Positions 12,216 through 21,829 of a DNA stretch of 64,000 bases are shown here, piece after piece; position 1 is the stretch's first letter; every line of letters starts with the position of its first letter. Below the pieces are notes generated by a model. The model saw nothing but the letters and a program-made list of their open reading frames with translations, had not been told where the DNA came from and ran no database searches. Position numbers and translations under genes: made by a program. This DNA is from Porphyra umbilicalis (lineage: Eukaryota; Rhodophyta; Bangiophyceae; Bangiales; Bangiaceae), in NCBI GenBank assembly GCA_002049455.2, contig KV918793.1, positions 1 to 64,000 on the forward strand, read 5' to 3'.

Positions 12216-14744
12216 TCACTGCCGATGGGCTGCCATCTCGGCAGCCAGCATGTCTTTGAACATCTGGTTATCCGGCTCGGCCAGGATGAGCTTCGTCAGG
12301 TTGGCCACACGCGCAGTATGCCTTTCGTCCGACTTGGCGCACAGCTCGCGGTCGGCGCGTCGACTGCTCTCGATCATGTTGGCCGTGATCGCCGCCAACA
12401 CCTCCCCCATGGCCTTGTCCGCCTGGGTGGCCGCAGCTGCGGGCTGACCGTCACGGCCAGACCGCCCACTCGCGCCCCCAGGGGCAACAGCAAGCGGTGG
12501 CTGCAGCAGAGCGGCCGCCGCTGCCCGCCGTCCCCCGTCTGGCAACTCCATGGTGCCTCCCCCAGGAGATGTGGTCCCCCCCAGAGCCCTGCGCGCCCCC
12601 ACACAATGCCTGGACGCCGAACCAGTGCCGAAAGAAGGCGCCCCCACCGGGGCCTCCTCATCCAGGCCCACGTCCCCCTCCATCAAGTCCTCCTCGTCCG
12701 CTCCGGCGTCCTCGTGGTTCTCACACACGTCCGACGTGTCCTCAAACATGCTGCCGCCCGCGTCTTCGTCTGCCGCGGGCGCCCTCCCGGATGATGCTGG
12801 TGGCACGGGAGGTAGGGCACCGCTGACGCGGATGCCCGACCGACGGGGGGTACCGACGTACCGCATCGTGTTGTCAGCGAGTTGGAGAATCTCGTCGACA
12901 TCTTGGACCGAGCCATGCCAATCTCGAGCCTTTTTCAGAACAATTTGACGCACGGCGGCCGTCTCCTGCTCCCCCGTCGTCCCCGTCAGGCCCCGCACCG
13001 ACTCGGCCGCGGTGTGGAGGTCTTGTGCAGCCCTGACTACGCGGCAAAGCGCCAGCGAATCCCGGCCAATGGAGGCCAGCGTCATGGGCGGCTCGGCCGC
13101 GTCGCTGCGTGAGGCCTCGAGGCCACCCGCCGCAGACCCCGACTCAGCGTGCCCGGCGTCTGCCGCCGCTGACTCCGCCGTCCCTCCAGCTTCTGACCCC
13201 GACGCACCGGCGGCACGTCCTACCGCCGACGATCCCAGCGTCGCCGCCGCCGCGGACACGGCGGTGGCCGCCGCGTCTTGACCGTCCATGTCCGCCTTGA
13301 GCAAGTCGCCCATAATGTTGGACAAATGTAGTTGGAGGCTTCTAGATGATGACCCGTGGGACGCAACGCGAAAAGCGACCTCATCTGCCCACTTGGAGAC
13401 GACAAACAGCCTCTCGTCCATGGTCACCATGACCCCACGAACTGAGGCACCGTCGACGGCTTCGTCATTGGCGCCGCGTTGCGCACGACTGCGGCCGCGC
13501 CCAGCACCAACTCGACCACGGCCCCGGCCGCCCTGGCCTCGTCCCCGTCCACCACCACTGCGGCCGCGTCCGCGGCCGCTGCCGCTGTTGGGAACACCAC
13601 TGGCGCGGCGGGCAACGCCGCCTCGAGACACGCCCTTCGACGGTCCGCCGCGCCCACGGCGGGCTGGGACACGTGGAGAGCGCTCGTCATCTTGAGGTGC
13701 CGTGGCCCGAGACCCCGCCACATTCTCGTGCAACACGTCGTCCTCAATTTGTGAGGCGAGGTCGTTGATCGTGGGGGAGCAACGCGCCACGTGGGCGTCC
13801 CCGTCGCTGTCGTGATGGCGTGCATCGTCGGCATCTTGCGCTCGCGTGTCTGCAAATACATGACGAGGGGGATCGTTGTGGTCGGCGATATCACCGCCAC
13901 GGAAGCGGGGGGAGAGCCTTGCAGCGACAGCCGACGTAGCGGCTGTTGGCGCGAGTGCACCACCACCAACGTCGGTGGTGGTGGTGCCACCAACCCCGCC
14001 CCCCACTGCCGCCGCCGCCGCCGCCGCTGCCGCCGCCGCCGCGGCCATCATTGCGTACGACACCACGCACCACTTCACCACCAACGCCCCCCGACCACCG
14101 TAGGCCACACTATCTCCCAGCGCGCGAAACCCCTCGTAGGCCTTGGCACGGCCAACGGGAGCGTGCAACCACCGTGGGAGACAATGGCACGCACGGGGGA
14201 CGATGAAGATTCTCAAGCAATAGGTGTTCTCGATGCACCAGGCCTTGGCACGGCCAACGCAAGCGCTCAACCAGCGTGGGAGACAACGGCACGCACGGGG
14301 GACGAGGAAGAATCTCAAGCAATAGGTGTTGGCGATGCACCGGGGTGGAGGGGGGGCCAGCAGTGCTGTGATAGTGCACGCCGTGGGGGCGGCGGTGTGA
14401 TGCCGCCGGAAAGAGGAGAGGGGGGGAAGCCGGCGTCGCAATACGAGCACCAGTACAAAAATGGGGGGCGGGGAAACTCGGCGAGAGCCAGGGTGGGCGG
14501 GGAAACAAAGTGGTGTGAAAGGCAAGATACGGTGCAAGAGGTGGGCAACGAGTGGAACACCAGCCAGGCTCGTGCATAAAAAATTGCTCGTGGATCTATA
14601 GACGCGCCGGTACACCGCTGCGCTTGATGCTACCGCCGACGAGCGCAGGCACCGACACACCACCGGGCCACAGGTACAAAGAGAAAACAAAGCTGCGTGA
14701 GCTCGTACAACCGGGTCGAGCGAGACAACATGCGCGCTGCGCAC
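12216..14744 (-). CDS. Partner ORF of the Harbinger element, Ala/Gly-rich with C-terminal helical domain
   Basis: A single 842-codon frame converges on the transposase. The N-terminal third, up to an alanine run near 14040-14060, is low complexity and may be non-coding; a start at the ATG near 14054 is equally likely. Next come RGRGRSGGGRGRGQGGRG-type basic repeats, a segment MVTMDERLFVVSKWADEVAF, an acidic stretch (ENHEDAGADEEDLMEGD) and a C-terminal amphipathic region ending LAAEMAAHRQ. Harbinger elements normally encode a Myb/SANT-like DNA-binding partner in addition to the transposase. The position and the helical C terminus fit this, but I cannot see a clear SANT motif, so the role is inferred from context. 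Confidence 0.6.
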   Translation of the reverse strand: MRSAHVVSLDPVVRAHAALFSLCTCGPVVCRCLRSSAVASSAAVYRRVYRSTSNFLCTSLAGVPLVAHLLHRILPFTPLCFPAHPGSRRVSPPPIFVLVLVLRRRLPPLSSFRRHHTAAPTACTITALLAPPPPRCIANTYCLRFFLVPRACRCLPRWLSACVGRAKAWCIENTYCLRIFIVPRACHCLPRWLHAPVGRAKAYEGFRALGDSVAYGGRGALVVKWCVVSYAMMAAAAAAAAAAAAAVGGGVGGTTTTDVGGGALAPTAATSAVAARLSPRFRGGDIADHNDPPRHVFADTRAQDADDARHHDSDGDAHVARCSPTINDLASQIEDDVLHENVAGSRATAPQDDERSPRVPARRGRGGPSKGVSRGGVARRASGVPNSGSGRGRGRSGGGRGRGQGGRGRGRVGAGRGRSRAQRGANDEAVDGASVRGVMVTMDERLFVVSKWADEVAFRVASHGSSSRSLQLHLSNIMGDLLKADMDGQDAAATAVSAAAATLGSSAVGRAAGASGSEAGGTAESAAADAGHAESGSAAGGLEASRSDAAEPPMTLASIGRDSLALCRVVRAAQDLHTAAESVRGLTGTTGEQETAAVRQIVLKKARDWHGSVQDVDEILQLADNTMRYVGTPRRSGIRVSGALPPVPPASSGRAPAADEDAGGSMFEDTSDVCENHEDAGADEEDLMEGDVGLDEEAPVGAPSFGTGSASRHCVGARRALGGTTSPGGGTMELPDGGRRAAAAALLQPPLAVAPGGASGRSGRDGQPAAAATQADKAMGEVLAAITANMIESSRRADRELCAKSDERHTARVANLTKLILAEPDNQMFKDMLAAEMAAHRQ

Positions 14745-14829
14745 GTCCGCTGCAGGGAGAGTAGATCAGCCGCGCACCGTCATGGGTGCCTGTGACGGCT
14801 GTGAGGGTGCAGGTGGTCGCACAGGCGAC

Positions 14830-15240
14830 TCGAAACGCATCCGTACGGCGGCTGTGGGGGGGGCGGGGCGCGGTGGCGACCCGAAACCCGCCCGTGCGGC
14901 GTCCGTGGGGGGTGCGGGGCGCGCTGACGACCCGCGATCCGCGCGTGTGGCGGCTGTGAGGTGCGCGGGCGCAGTGGCGACCCGAAACCCGCCCGTGCGG
15001 CGGTTGTGAGGGGTGCGGGGCGCGCTTACGACCCGCGATCCGCGCGTGTGGCGGCTGGGAGGCGCATGGGGCGCGGTGGTGTCCCGAAACCCGTCCGTGC
15101 GGCGGTTGTGAGGGGTGCAGGGCGCGCTTACGACCCGCGATCCGCGCATGTGGCAGCTGGGAGGTGCGCGGGGCGCGGTGGCGACCCGAAACCCGTCCGT
15201 GCGGCAGCTGTGGGGGGTGTGGCGCGCGCCGGCATTCGGG
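14830..15240. repeat. ~103-bp tandem repeat in the Harbinger subterminal region
   Basis: GACCCGCGATCCGCGC recurs at about 14930, 15032 and 15134, alternating with GACCCGAAACCCGYCCGTGC about 50 bp away. The unit is therefore ~103 bp made of two related halves. Subterminal repeats often bind transposase, but that role is inferred here. Confidence 0.75.
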
Positions 15241-15949
15241 ACGGCTGCGGGGCGCACCGGCAACCCGTGGTGGGTGGTGGGGCTGGCGCAGTTGCGATCC
15301 GCCGCCCCTGTGTGTCCGAACCGTGTGGGCGGCAGAGCGGATCGATGCAGGCCACGGTTTCCATAATGGAGGGCTGCCGTGTGGCCATGCAAGGAACGCT
15401 TGCGCAACCAGTGTGATTGTCCTTCCTGCCGTAGAAAATCGGAGGGCGGCCTCGGAGATCCACGACTTCCACTGACCGTGCCCTCATTTGCATCTTCTCG
15501 AATTCAAGTGCGGACTGCATAGCCGTACGCGTGATCCTAAATCCAATTCTGTTCGTATTTAGGAACCCTTGGGCACCCCCTGAAGTGGTCCAGCGACCCC
15601 CTCCAAACAGGGCTTCAACCGTTGTTGAACCAGCCTAGTGCGGAGAGGCCACAAACAAAAACGCGACCCAATTTAATCCTGAGACAACAACACTGCAAAC
15701 GAAAGGCAAAAGAGAACACCGACAAGGCAGCCACAGCGGTGATCGACACCAAAGGGCGAGGGCGGCGAAGCGGCACGGGCTGCGGACCGGGCGACTGCTG
15801 TGTGGGGGGCGGGTGGGCGCAGGGGGCGGGGGGGGGGGTGCGGATCGCGGTGGTGGCGGTGCGGGGGGGGGGGGGAGCGGGGCGGGGGGGGGGGGTAACG
15901 GATCGTGGCGGCGACGTCGACCGAATCGGCGACGCCGTCGTCTGGTCGA

Positions 15950-16080
15950 CGTATTGCAGGATGCCCAATTTTGGCCGATCCGAACAAGAACAAGAACACA
16001 AGCTGTACTTTTGTTTTCGAATGTAACTTCTTCTTTTTGAAGTAAGTGCTTATTTCAACCTCAATTTTTAGTTGTCGCTC
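15950..16080 (-). repeat. Dispersed repeat D1, portion right of the Harbinger insertion
   Basis: The reverse complement (GGATCGGCCAAAATTGGGCA, then CATCCTGCAATA) matches 18.49-18.53 kb, where it continues directly into the sequence that lies left of the Harbinger element at 9.89 kb. Confidence 0.7.
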
Positions 16081-16369
16081 GATATGCTTCAGATTCGGTG
16101 GGGCAGGGCGGTGCACAGTCGTCGGCGACGACGACGACGACGTCGCGGTGCGCCGAAGCCGTGTGGGACGCGGTACCACATCGCGCCGTCGCCACGGCCA
16201 CAGCGAATTTTGTGTACCACAGCACTTACCCTCCGCCCTCCACCCCCCCCCACCCCCCCGCCACCCCAATCCCACCCCCCCCCCTCTACCCCCCACGCCC
16301 CCCCCACCCCCCCCCCCCCTTCACTAGCTCCATAAGCGTTTGCGACGGACGTTCTAACGCGCAGCGGAA

Positions 16370-17680
16370 GGCAGAAGCTCGCCGTCGCGCCGCGCGCGTG
16401 GCCGCTCTGGCGCGCCTGCGCCGCCGCCGCCGCTGCCACCGCCGCCGCGCCGCCGCCGACGACGACACCAACGGCAATTTGGGCGGCGGCGCGGCCGTGA
16501 TGAGGCGCGCGGCAAGACCGCGGTGGCAAAGACGGTGTCGTCGGCGGCGGCGCGGGCCGGGGCGACCACAAGAGCAGCACCACTGTGCGGGTGGCGGGGG
16601 GGGTTTTGGGCGCGACGGGGCCGAGCGGGACGGCGGCAAGAGCTGTTCGTCGGTGCTGTAGGGTGGGGCGGTGCTGAGCGGGGGGGGCGGGGGGTGGAGT
16701 GGCGCCACGCCGCGGCCGGCGGCGTCGCTAGTGGTTCGTGTTTTGGGGCCACCGCCGCAGCCGCACCCCGGGCACCGCTACGGCTGCAACATCGGCGCCG
16801 GCGGCTTTGCCGGCAGCGAGGGGATGAGCCTTTCCGCGTTGGCGGCAGGCCGCGCGACCGCCGCCGCCCCACCCGCGCGGCGGCACTGATGTGGCCCTGC
16901 GTCGAGGCGTGCGGCAAGGTGGCGATGCTAACCACGGCGTCGTCGGCGGCGAGGCGAGACGGGGCGGCGGCAAGAGCTGCGCGTCGGTGCGAGTTGGGGG
17001 GAGGATTGCTGGGCGGGAGGGGGGTTTTTTCGTGGCTCGGCGGCGCTGCCGGCGGCGGCGTGAGTGGCTCGTGTTTTGGAGCGGCTGCCGCTGCTGCGGC
17101 CCCGTCAGCACTACGGCCGCATCGTCGGCGACGGCGGCATTGGCGGCAGCGGCTGCCTGAGGACCCTCGCGTCGGTGGCATGCCGCGCAACCGCCGCCGC
17201 TGCCACCGCGGCCTCGCAGCAGCCTACGGAGACGACAAGGGTGATTTTGGCGGCGGCGCGGCCGCGACGGGGCGAGCGGCCAGGGGACTGCGGCAGCCAC
17301 GGCATCGTCGGCAGCGAGGCGCGGCGCGGCGGCGGCAAGAGCGACCCGCCGTTGTGCGTGGAGGGGGGGGTGCTGGGCTGGGGGAAGCTGTGGCGTGGTC
17401 ACCGCCGTATATTCGGCGTTGGCCGCTCTGCGGGCCGCGGGGGGGTAACGATCCCCCTGCTGCGGCGCCAGGCCGCGTGACTTCCCCCGCGCCACCTGCG
17501 AGGCGGCACTGCGGCACGGCCTCGCCGCCGCCGTCGCTGCCTCCGCCGCCGATTCGCCGCCGATGATGACACGAATGGCGATTTGGGCGGCGGCGCGGCC
17601 GCGACGAGGCGTGCGGCCAGGCGGCGGCGGCAACGACGGACTCGTCGGCGGCGGGGAGGGGCGCATTCGTCTGCCGATCA
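16370..17680. repeat. ~335-365-bp tandem repeat, about four units
   Basis: GGCGGCAAGAGC recurs near 16,634, 16,969 and 17,331. The block TTGGGCGGCGGCGCGGCCG recurs near 16,475, 17,237 and 17,580. Long frames on both strands are repeat artefacts rich in Arg/Ala. Confidence 0.65.
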
Positions 17681-17689
17681 GAGTTGTGC

Positions 17690-18480
17690 TGGTTGTGATT
17701 TTTTTGGTGCCCTTTGGGCCATATGTGCAGAGGTCTTTCTCTTCGTTTTTTGGGCGCGTACAGGTTGTGTAGGCGCGGAGCCGCGGGCGTTAAGCCGCGG
17801 CTCCTACGCCCGGTGATATGATGCAGCATTTGGCTGGACTGTGAGCATGAGGCAGGCGTCGAAGTTGGGCGCTATTCACTATGATCGCACGGAAACGACG
17901 AGAGAAGCAGGGGCAGGTGCGGGAGTGGGGAGGGTGAGAGGGAACGTGAGGCGGCAACATTGGCGTTAATGAGGCAGGAGGCCACTTGGGAGGCAGGAGA
18001 AGTTGTCGGATCCGAGCTGATGCGAGTGATGGAGGGCGACAGTCAAAGCCAGACGTGCTCGGGACTGGCCCCAATGCCCTGCTTCTCCCGGCGTTTGCGG
18101 CCAGTTTTCTTCCGTCTCAGCCTGGATCCGGACGAGATGCGATCAATTTTGCGCAGACGGCGTCGCTATCGCCCCAGTTTGCCTCAGACTCCCTCCGAAT
18201 CGGGATGCAGCCCCCAGAGAGCACGTCTGCTCCGTCTGAGGGACTTCGCGTTGCAAATCAGGAGGGGAAACGAGGACTGCATTCTCACGAACAGAGCGAC
18301 AAACAGGACAGCTGTTGGAATGACATAGCTTGGCTTCAGGCACAATCATGAAGGCTTGAAAATCCTCGAGCACGATGAGTCAAGCGCCGATTTTGGGGCC
18401 TCCAAACGACATCTCAGAGGTCGCTCACAGGCACAGAATGGTGAACATTCATAAACTTTCGAATTGTATCATTGTTCGCT
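17690..18480. other. No gene recognised
   Basis: Ordinary-composition DNA between two repeat blocks, with short open frames only. A small perfect inverted motif (AGCCGCGG near 17,779 and CCGCGGCT near 17,795) is too short to interpret. Confidence 0.4.
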
Positions 18481-18484
18481 GTAC

Positions 18485-18910
18485 TCGTGTTCCTGTTTGG
18501 ATCGGCCAAAATTGAGCATCCTGCAATATGAGCCCGGCTTGTCGCAACTTTCCGAATGCAGTTTTTAGCGACCGAGAACGGGCTCATAATCTCGACCGTC
18601 GGGCCATTGTTCAGGGATCAGACCAGGATCAAGATATGCTACGACTCCCGATGATTTCGCAATGGACTTGCCATCGTCCCAAAATAGCACACAGGAGGAG
18701 ATCATCTGGTCTCTGTCCACCTCGCACTGGGCCGTCAGCCCAGATTGCCTAACGGGCCGACCTCCGCGCTCTGAACATTCAAACTGGACGTGTGACCCCT
18801 GGCACGCTTGCCAATGGGGTACCAGCTAGAATGGCCGAAGGGCCCGGCTCCACGTTGTGGGGGGCCAGAAAGAGCGATGGAGGGCGCATTGCTGTCATGT
18901 GCTGCCTCAT
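18485..18910 (+). repeat. Dispersed repeat D1, copy B (uninterrupted)
   Basis: Matches copy A (inverted, 9.44-9.89 kb) and its continuation at 15.95-16.0 kb. Here the two halves are contiguous across about 18,527 (CTGCAATA followed by TGAGCCCGGC). It therefore shows the pre-insertion state of the D1 family at the site where the 6-kb Harbinger element entered copy A. Confidence 0.8.
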
Positions 18911-19004
18911 GTTTCGGAGCACCCGAAGTTTTGGAGCAGAAAAGCGCCTTTGACACATGTTCGTTGACACGTCAATGGTTCTTAGCCGCGTTTACGCAAA
19001 ACAA

Positions 19005-19075
19005 GGAGCATATGGCACTTCCTCAAAATTTGATGGCAGGGCAAGGACGTGTTACAGTCCGGTTTTTTTTTTCCC
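19005..19075 (+). repeat. Dispersed repeat D2, copy A
   Basis: CATATGGCACTTCCTCAAAA followed by TTTGATGGCA and TTACAGTCCGG plus a T run matches the reverse complement of 39.43-39.52 kb. TACAGTCCGG resembles a Tc1/mariner end next to a TA, but no partner end was found. Confidence 0.6.
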
Positions 19076-19699
19076 CCCACCAGACAGGCCATGAGGGGCG
19101 ATTCCGACACCGTCAGTGAGACCGGTGGAGAAAAAAAAAGACCCACACGAGTGCGATTCTTCGGGTAATTGGCACCGTCGCGCGTGAAAGGCGCATCGAC
19201 AGAGCGTGTGGTGCCCCACAGGCCAAATCCGTGAATCAGATTGAGCCACCCGAGGGCTACGAGTGTCACCAGTCGGAAAAGCTCTTAATAGTTCCTAATC
19301 TTCCTCCGGTCCATTTTTCCTTGCGACCCCCACGGGGGCCTGTGTGGAGGTCCTCTCAATTCGTGGTTACCAGGAATGGACGCGATGCGGCGCCGAGCCG
19401 AAAAACGTGCAGACGTCGTCAGCGGCAAAAAATAACCGTCCCCCCACGTGGCAAGTCCACTGGGGGATCTGGAGCAATTTGGCTGTTCGCCAGCGTGCGC
19501 CGTGCCCACTCCGGTACGTGGGGCGCTGATGTGACGCAATGACCTGCACCGGTCTCGCAGGTAGCCAGCGGGCCTCTGTCCAGGGACCCCCTCCAGGCCA
19601 GTTTCGGGGGTGTTGGTGACTCGTGACCGCCACGCGTCCCTCTTTGGCTGGCGGGTCCCCGCCCACGCCCCTAGGGCGGCCTTCTACACGCACGCCCAA

Positions 19700-20100
19700 G
19701 TCATCCCCCATGTCTTGGTCAGCGTCGCGCGGTCGCGCCGTCGCGCTGTCGTCGCCCCGCTGCGCCGTCTTCGCACCGTCGCCGCCCCGCTGCGCCGTCG
19801 TCGCGCCGTCGTCGCCCCGCTGCGCCGTCGTCGCGCCGTTGTTGTCCCGGTGCGCCGTCGGCGCGCCGCGTGGCGCCATTGCGCCGTCGCGGCGCCATTG
19901 CGCCGTCGCGGCGCCGTTGCGCCGTCGTTCCGCCGTTGCGCCGTCGTGGCGCCGTTGCGCCGACGTGGCGCCGCTGCGCCGATGTGCCGCCGTTGCGCTG
20001 TCGTGGCGCCGTTGCGATGTTGTCGCACCGCAGCGCCGTTTTCGCACCGCTGCGATGTCGTCGCACCGCAGCGCCGTCCTCGCACCGCTGAGAAGTCGTC
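19700..20100. repeat. GCGCCGTCG-type minisatellite
   Basis: Tandem variants of CGCCGTCGTCGCGCCGTTG with a period of about 15-18 bp. The long minus frame through it (19,367-20,941) encodes a Gln/Arg/Asp repeat and is treated as an artefact. Confidence 0.75.
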
Positions 20101-20425
20101 GCACCGTTACGTCATCGGCATCGCTAGGGGCGTTGTGCACCGGGACCTCCGCTGCTGTTTGTGCGGCTTGCCGTGCTGCACCCCACGGCGTGCGCTTGCC
20201 CGTGGCATGCGAGCGCGCAGTGTGTGTGGTGTGAGTAAGAGAGGCGGTTGGCGTCTGTTGTTGACTCTTGTGGCAGTGGCGTTGGCGTGCGTGGTCGCCT
20301 GCTTGTGGGGAGGGGGCCGGCGTGCGCGGTCGGCGCGGGTGGTAGTGTCGGCGACGGCGTGTCCTCTTGTGCGCGGCTTTGGTTTGGGGCGCTGATCGCG
20401 GAGGGGGTCTGCACTTGCGTGCACC

Positions 20426-20895
20426 ATGACACGATGCCTTCTCTGCGGATTTGAATCCGGCTCGCAATCCGGCCATACGCAAGGGTCCTGCACGCTGCGC
20501 AGCTTCCCGTGCGGTCGGACACTGCCCGTCGGGAACGTCTTTGAGCGCCACAAGACGGCATGTACGGACCTCAGCTGCCCGTGCAAATTCCGGTGCACGT
20601 CGTGCAACCAGATGGGCCACAAAAACCGGACGCTGGTCATCGACGGCATGAACTACTGCAGCAGCAACGGCGACAGCATCTTGCGACGGGACAAAGCACC
20701 GCCACTCTGCGGCGCGGACTACGTTTGCACGAAGATCATGGAAACACAAGTCGACGGTTTTCGTGCGGCGGCCGTGTCGGACTACCAGAAGAAGCTGGCG
20801 GACAAGGCGCGGCTGGCGGGCTTCGCCGACGAGCGGGTCGGTAACACGGCCGACACGGGGTTGGACGCGACCGCAGCGTTCAACGTCATGAATAC
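20426..20895 (+). CDS. Cys-rich protein of unknown function, first exon
   Basis: The ATG at 20426 opens a frame with an evident Cys/His-rich N terminus: CLLCGFESGSQSGHTQGSC, later CPCKFRCTSCNQMGHKNR and MNYCSSNG. It suggests one or two zinc-binding modules, followed by a helical region. The frame meets a stop at 20897, but GTAAGG begins at 20,896 and would make a good splice donor, so I read this as an exon ending at about 20,895. I cannot name the family. It may belong to a transposon, given the surrounding repeats. Confidence 0.45.
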
Positions 20896-21089
20896 GTAAG
20901 GCATGGAGGGGGCCACGCCAACGACGGAAAACCGGGGTCATTGGGAGAAGTCGACGCGCTTTCTACAAGATCCGTCGGTGTCGGCCGTTGACTCCGCTCT
21001 TGGGGCATGTGCCGCTCCGTCGGCGGCGGTTGCAGCACAGCGACGCGCGCAGGCAGCAGGCGACGGACTGTTGGGCGCATCGGGAAACC

Positions 21090-21572
21090 TTCCGGAGGCG
21101 GGCGTACGGCAGCGCTCTTGGGGGCTCCAAGTCGAGTGTCGCCAAGCTGTTCGCGGTGCACAACGCGTCGGTGTCCGACGCTGGGCTGAACGTTGCCCGC
21201 CGCCTGTCGATGACAGGGTCGGCGTCATCCCCCGTGGGCTCTCGTTCTGGATCGGCGGCCGGTGGCGAGGCGGGGCGCTTCGTGCCTTCTCAGGTTCCTG
21301 ATGTTGCGGCTATAAACAGCCCGTTTAGGTGGCCCGACGGGGCGCGCGAGACCTTCGACCGCCAGATGGAGCCATTTGATTGGCCTTCACTTAGCGACAT
21401 GGACGCGGAGCAGCTCGCTGTCGCGACTCACGTTGGTGCTTTCAAGGACATGGCCACCCACACCCCGGATCTCAAAGCTGACTTTGTCAACGGGGCGCGA
21501 GCAAACATGTTGATCGGCGTCATGATTACCTGCGGCGTTGTCACTCCCGCACTCTTTCCTGAGCAATTGTGA
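21090..21572 (+). CDS. Probable downstream exon of the Cys-rich gene
   Basis: The frame ending in TGA at 21572 changes from arginine-rich noise to protein-like sequence at about 21,110 (GGSKSSVAKLFAVHNASVS). It then has a Ser-rich linker and the segment PFDWPSLSDMDAEQLAVATH, ending GVVTPALFPEQL. Its frame differs from the Cys-rich exon, so an intron of a few hundred bases is inferred. A further short basic/acidic frame at 21,609-21,818 (RGRKRRRRPATDASADEEDI) may be another piece. Function unknown. Confidence 0.4.
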   Translation, partial: FRRRAYGSALGGSKSSVAKLFAVHNASVSDAGLNVARRLSMTGSASSPVGSRSGSAAGGEAGRFVPSQVPDVAAINSPFRWPDGARETFDRQMEPFDWPSLSDMDAEQLAVATHVGAFKDMATHTPDLKADFVNGARANMLIGVMITCGVVTPALFPEQL

Positions 21573-21829
21573 TCCACTCGCAAAACAAAGCCAAACATCA
21601 ACATCCTCATGATGCTGGCGACATGGCTGTCCAAACTTCATCGTGACGCCGCGACAGCGGCGGTCGAGGTTCGAGGAAGGAAGCGGCGGCGGCGACCGGC
21701 GACGGACGCCAGTGCCGACGAGGAGGATATACGGGGCTCCACAGTTGACAGTGGTGCCGGTAGTGGGGTAGGGAGTGGCACGGCCAGCAGCGAGGAGCGC
21801 GTGTATGACGTTGATTAACAGGTGCATGG

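Larger units (their letters stand above)
9896..15950. mobile_element. Probable autonomous two-gene Harbinger transposon with long inverted ends
   Basis: The left end (9896 onward) and the reverse complement of the right end (15950 backward) share GACGACGGCGTCGCCGAT, then GGTCGACGTCGCC, then CGATCCG, a poly-C run, and a second CGCGATCCG block. This gives roughly 110-130 bp imperfect inverted termini. Inside are a complete transposase (plus) and a convergent second ORF (minus), the classic two-gene Harbinger arrangement. The flanks belong to dispersed repeat D1, and an uninterrupted D1 copy near 18,527 acts as a paralogous empty site. The target duplication could not be resolved (flanks ACAT and GTAT). 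Confidence 0.65.

Noticed and set aside
12123..14579. Plus-strand frames opposite the Harbinger partner ORF
   Set aside because: Low-complexity antisense shadows without motifs.
19367..20941. 524-codon minus ORF
   Set aside because: Mostly a translated minisatellite of Arg/Asp/Gln/Ala; opposite strand carries the Cys-rich gene.
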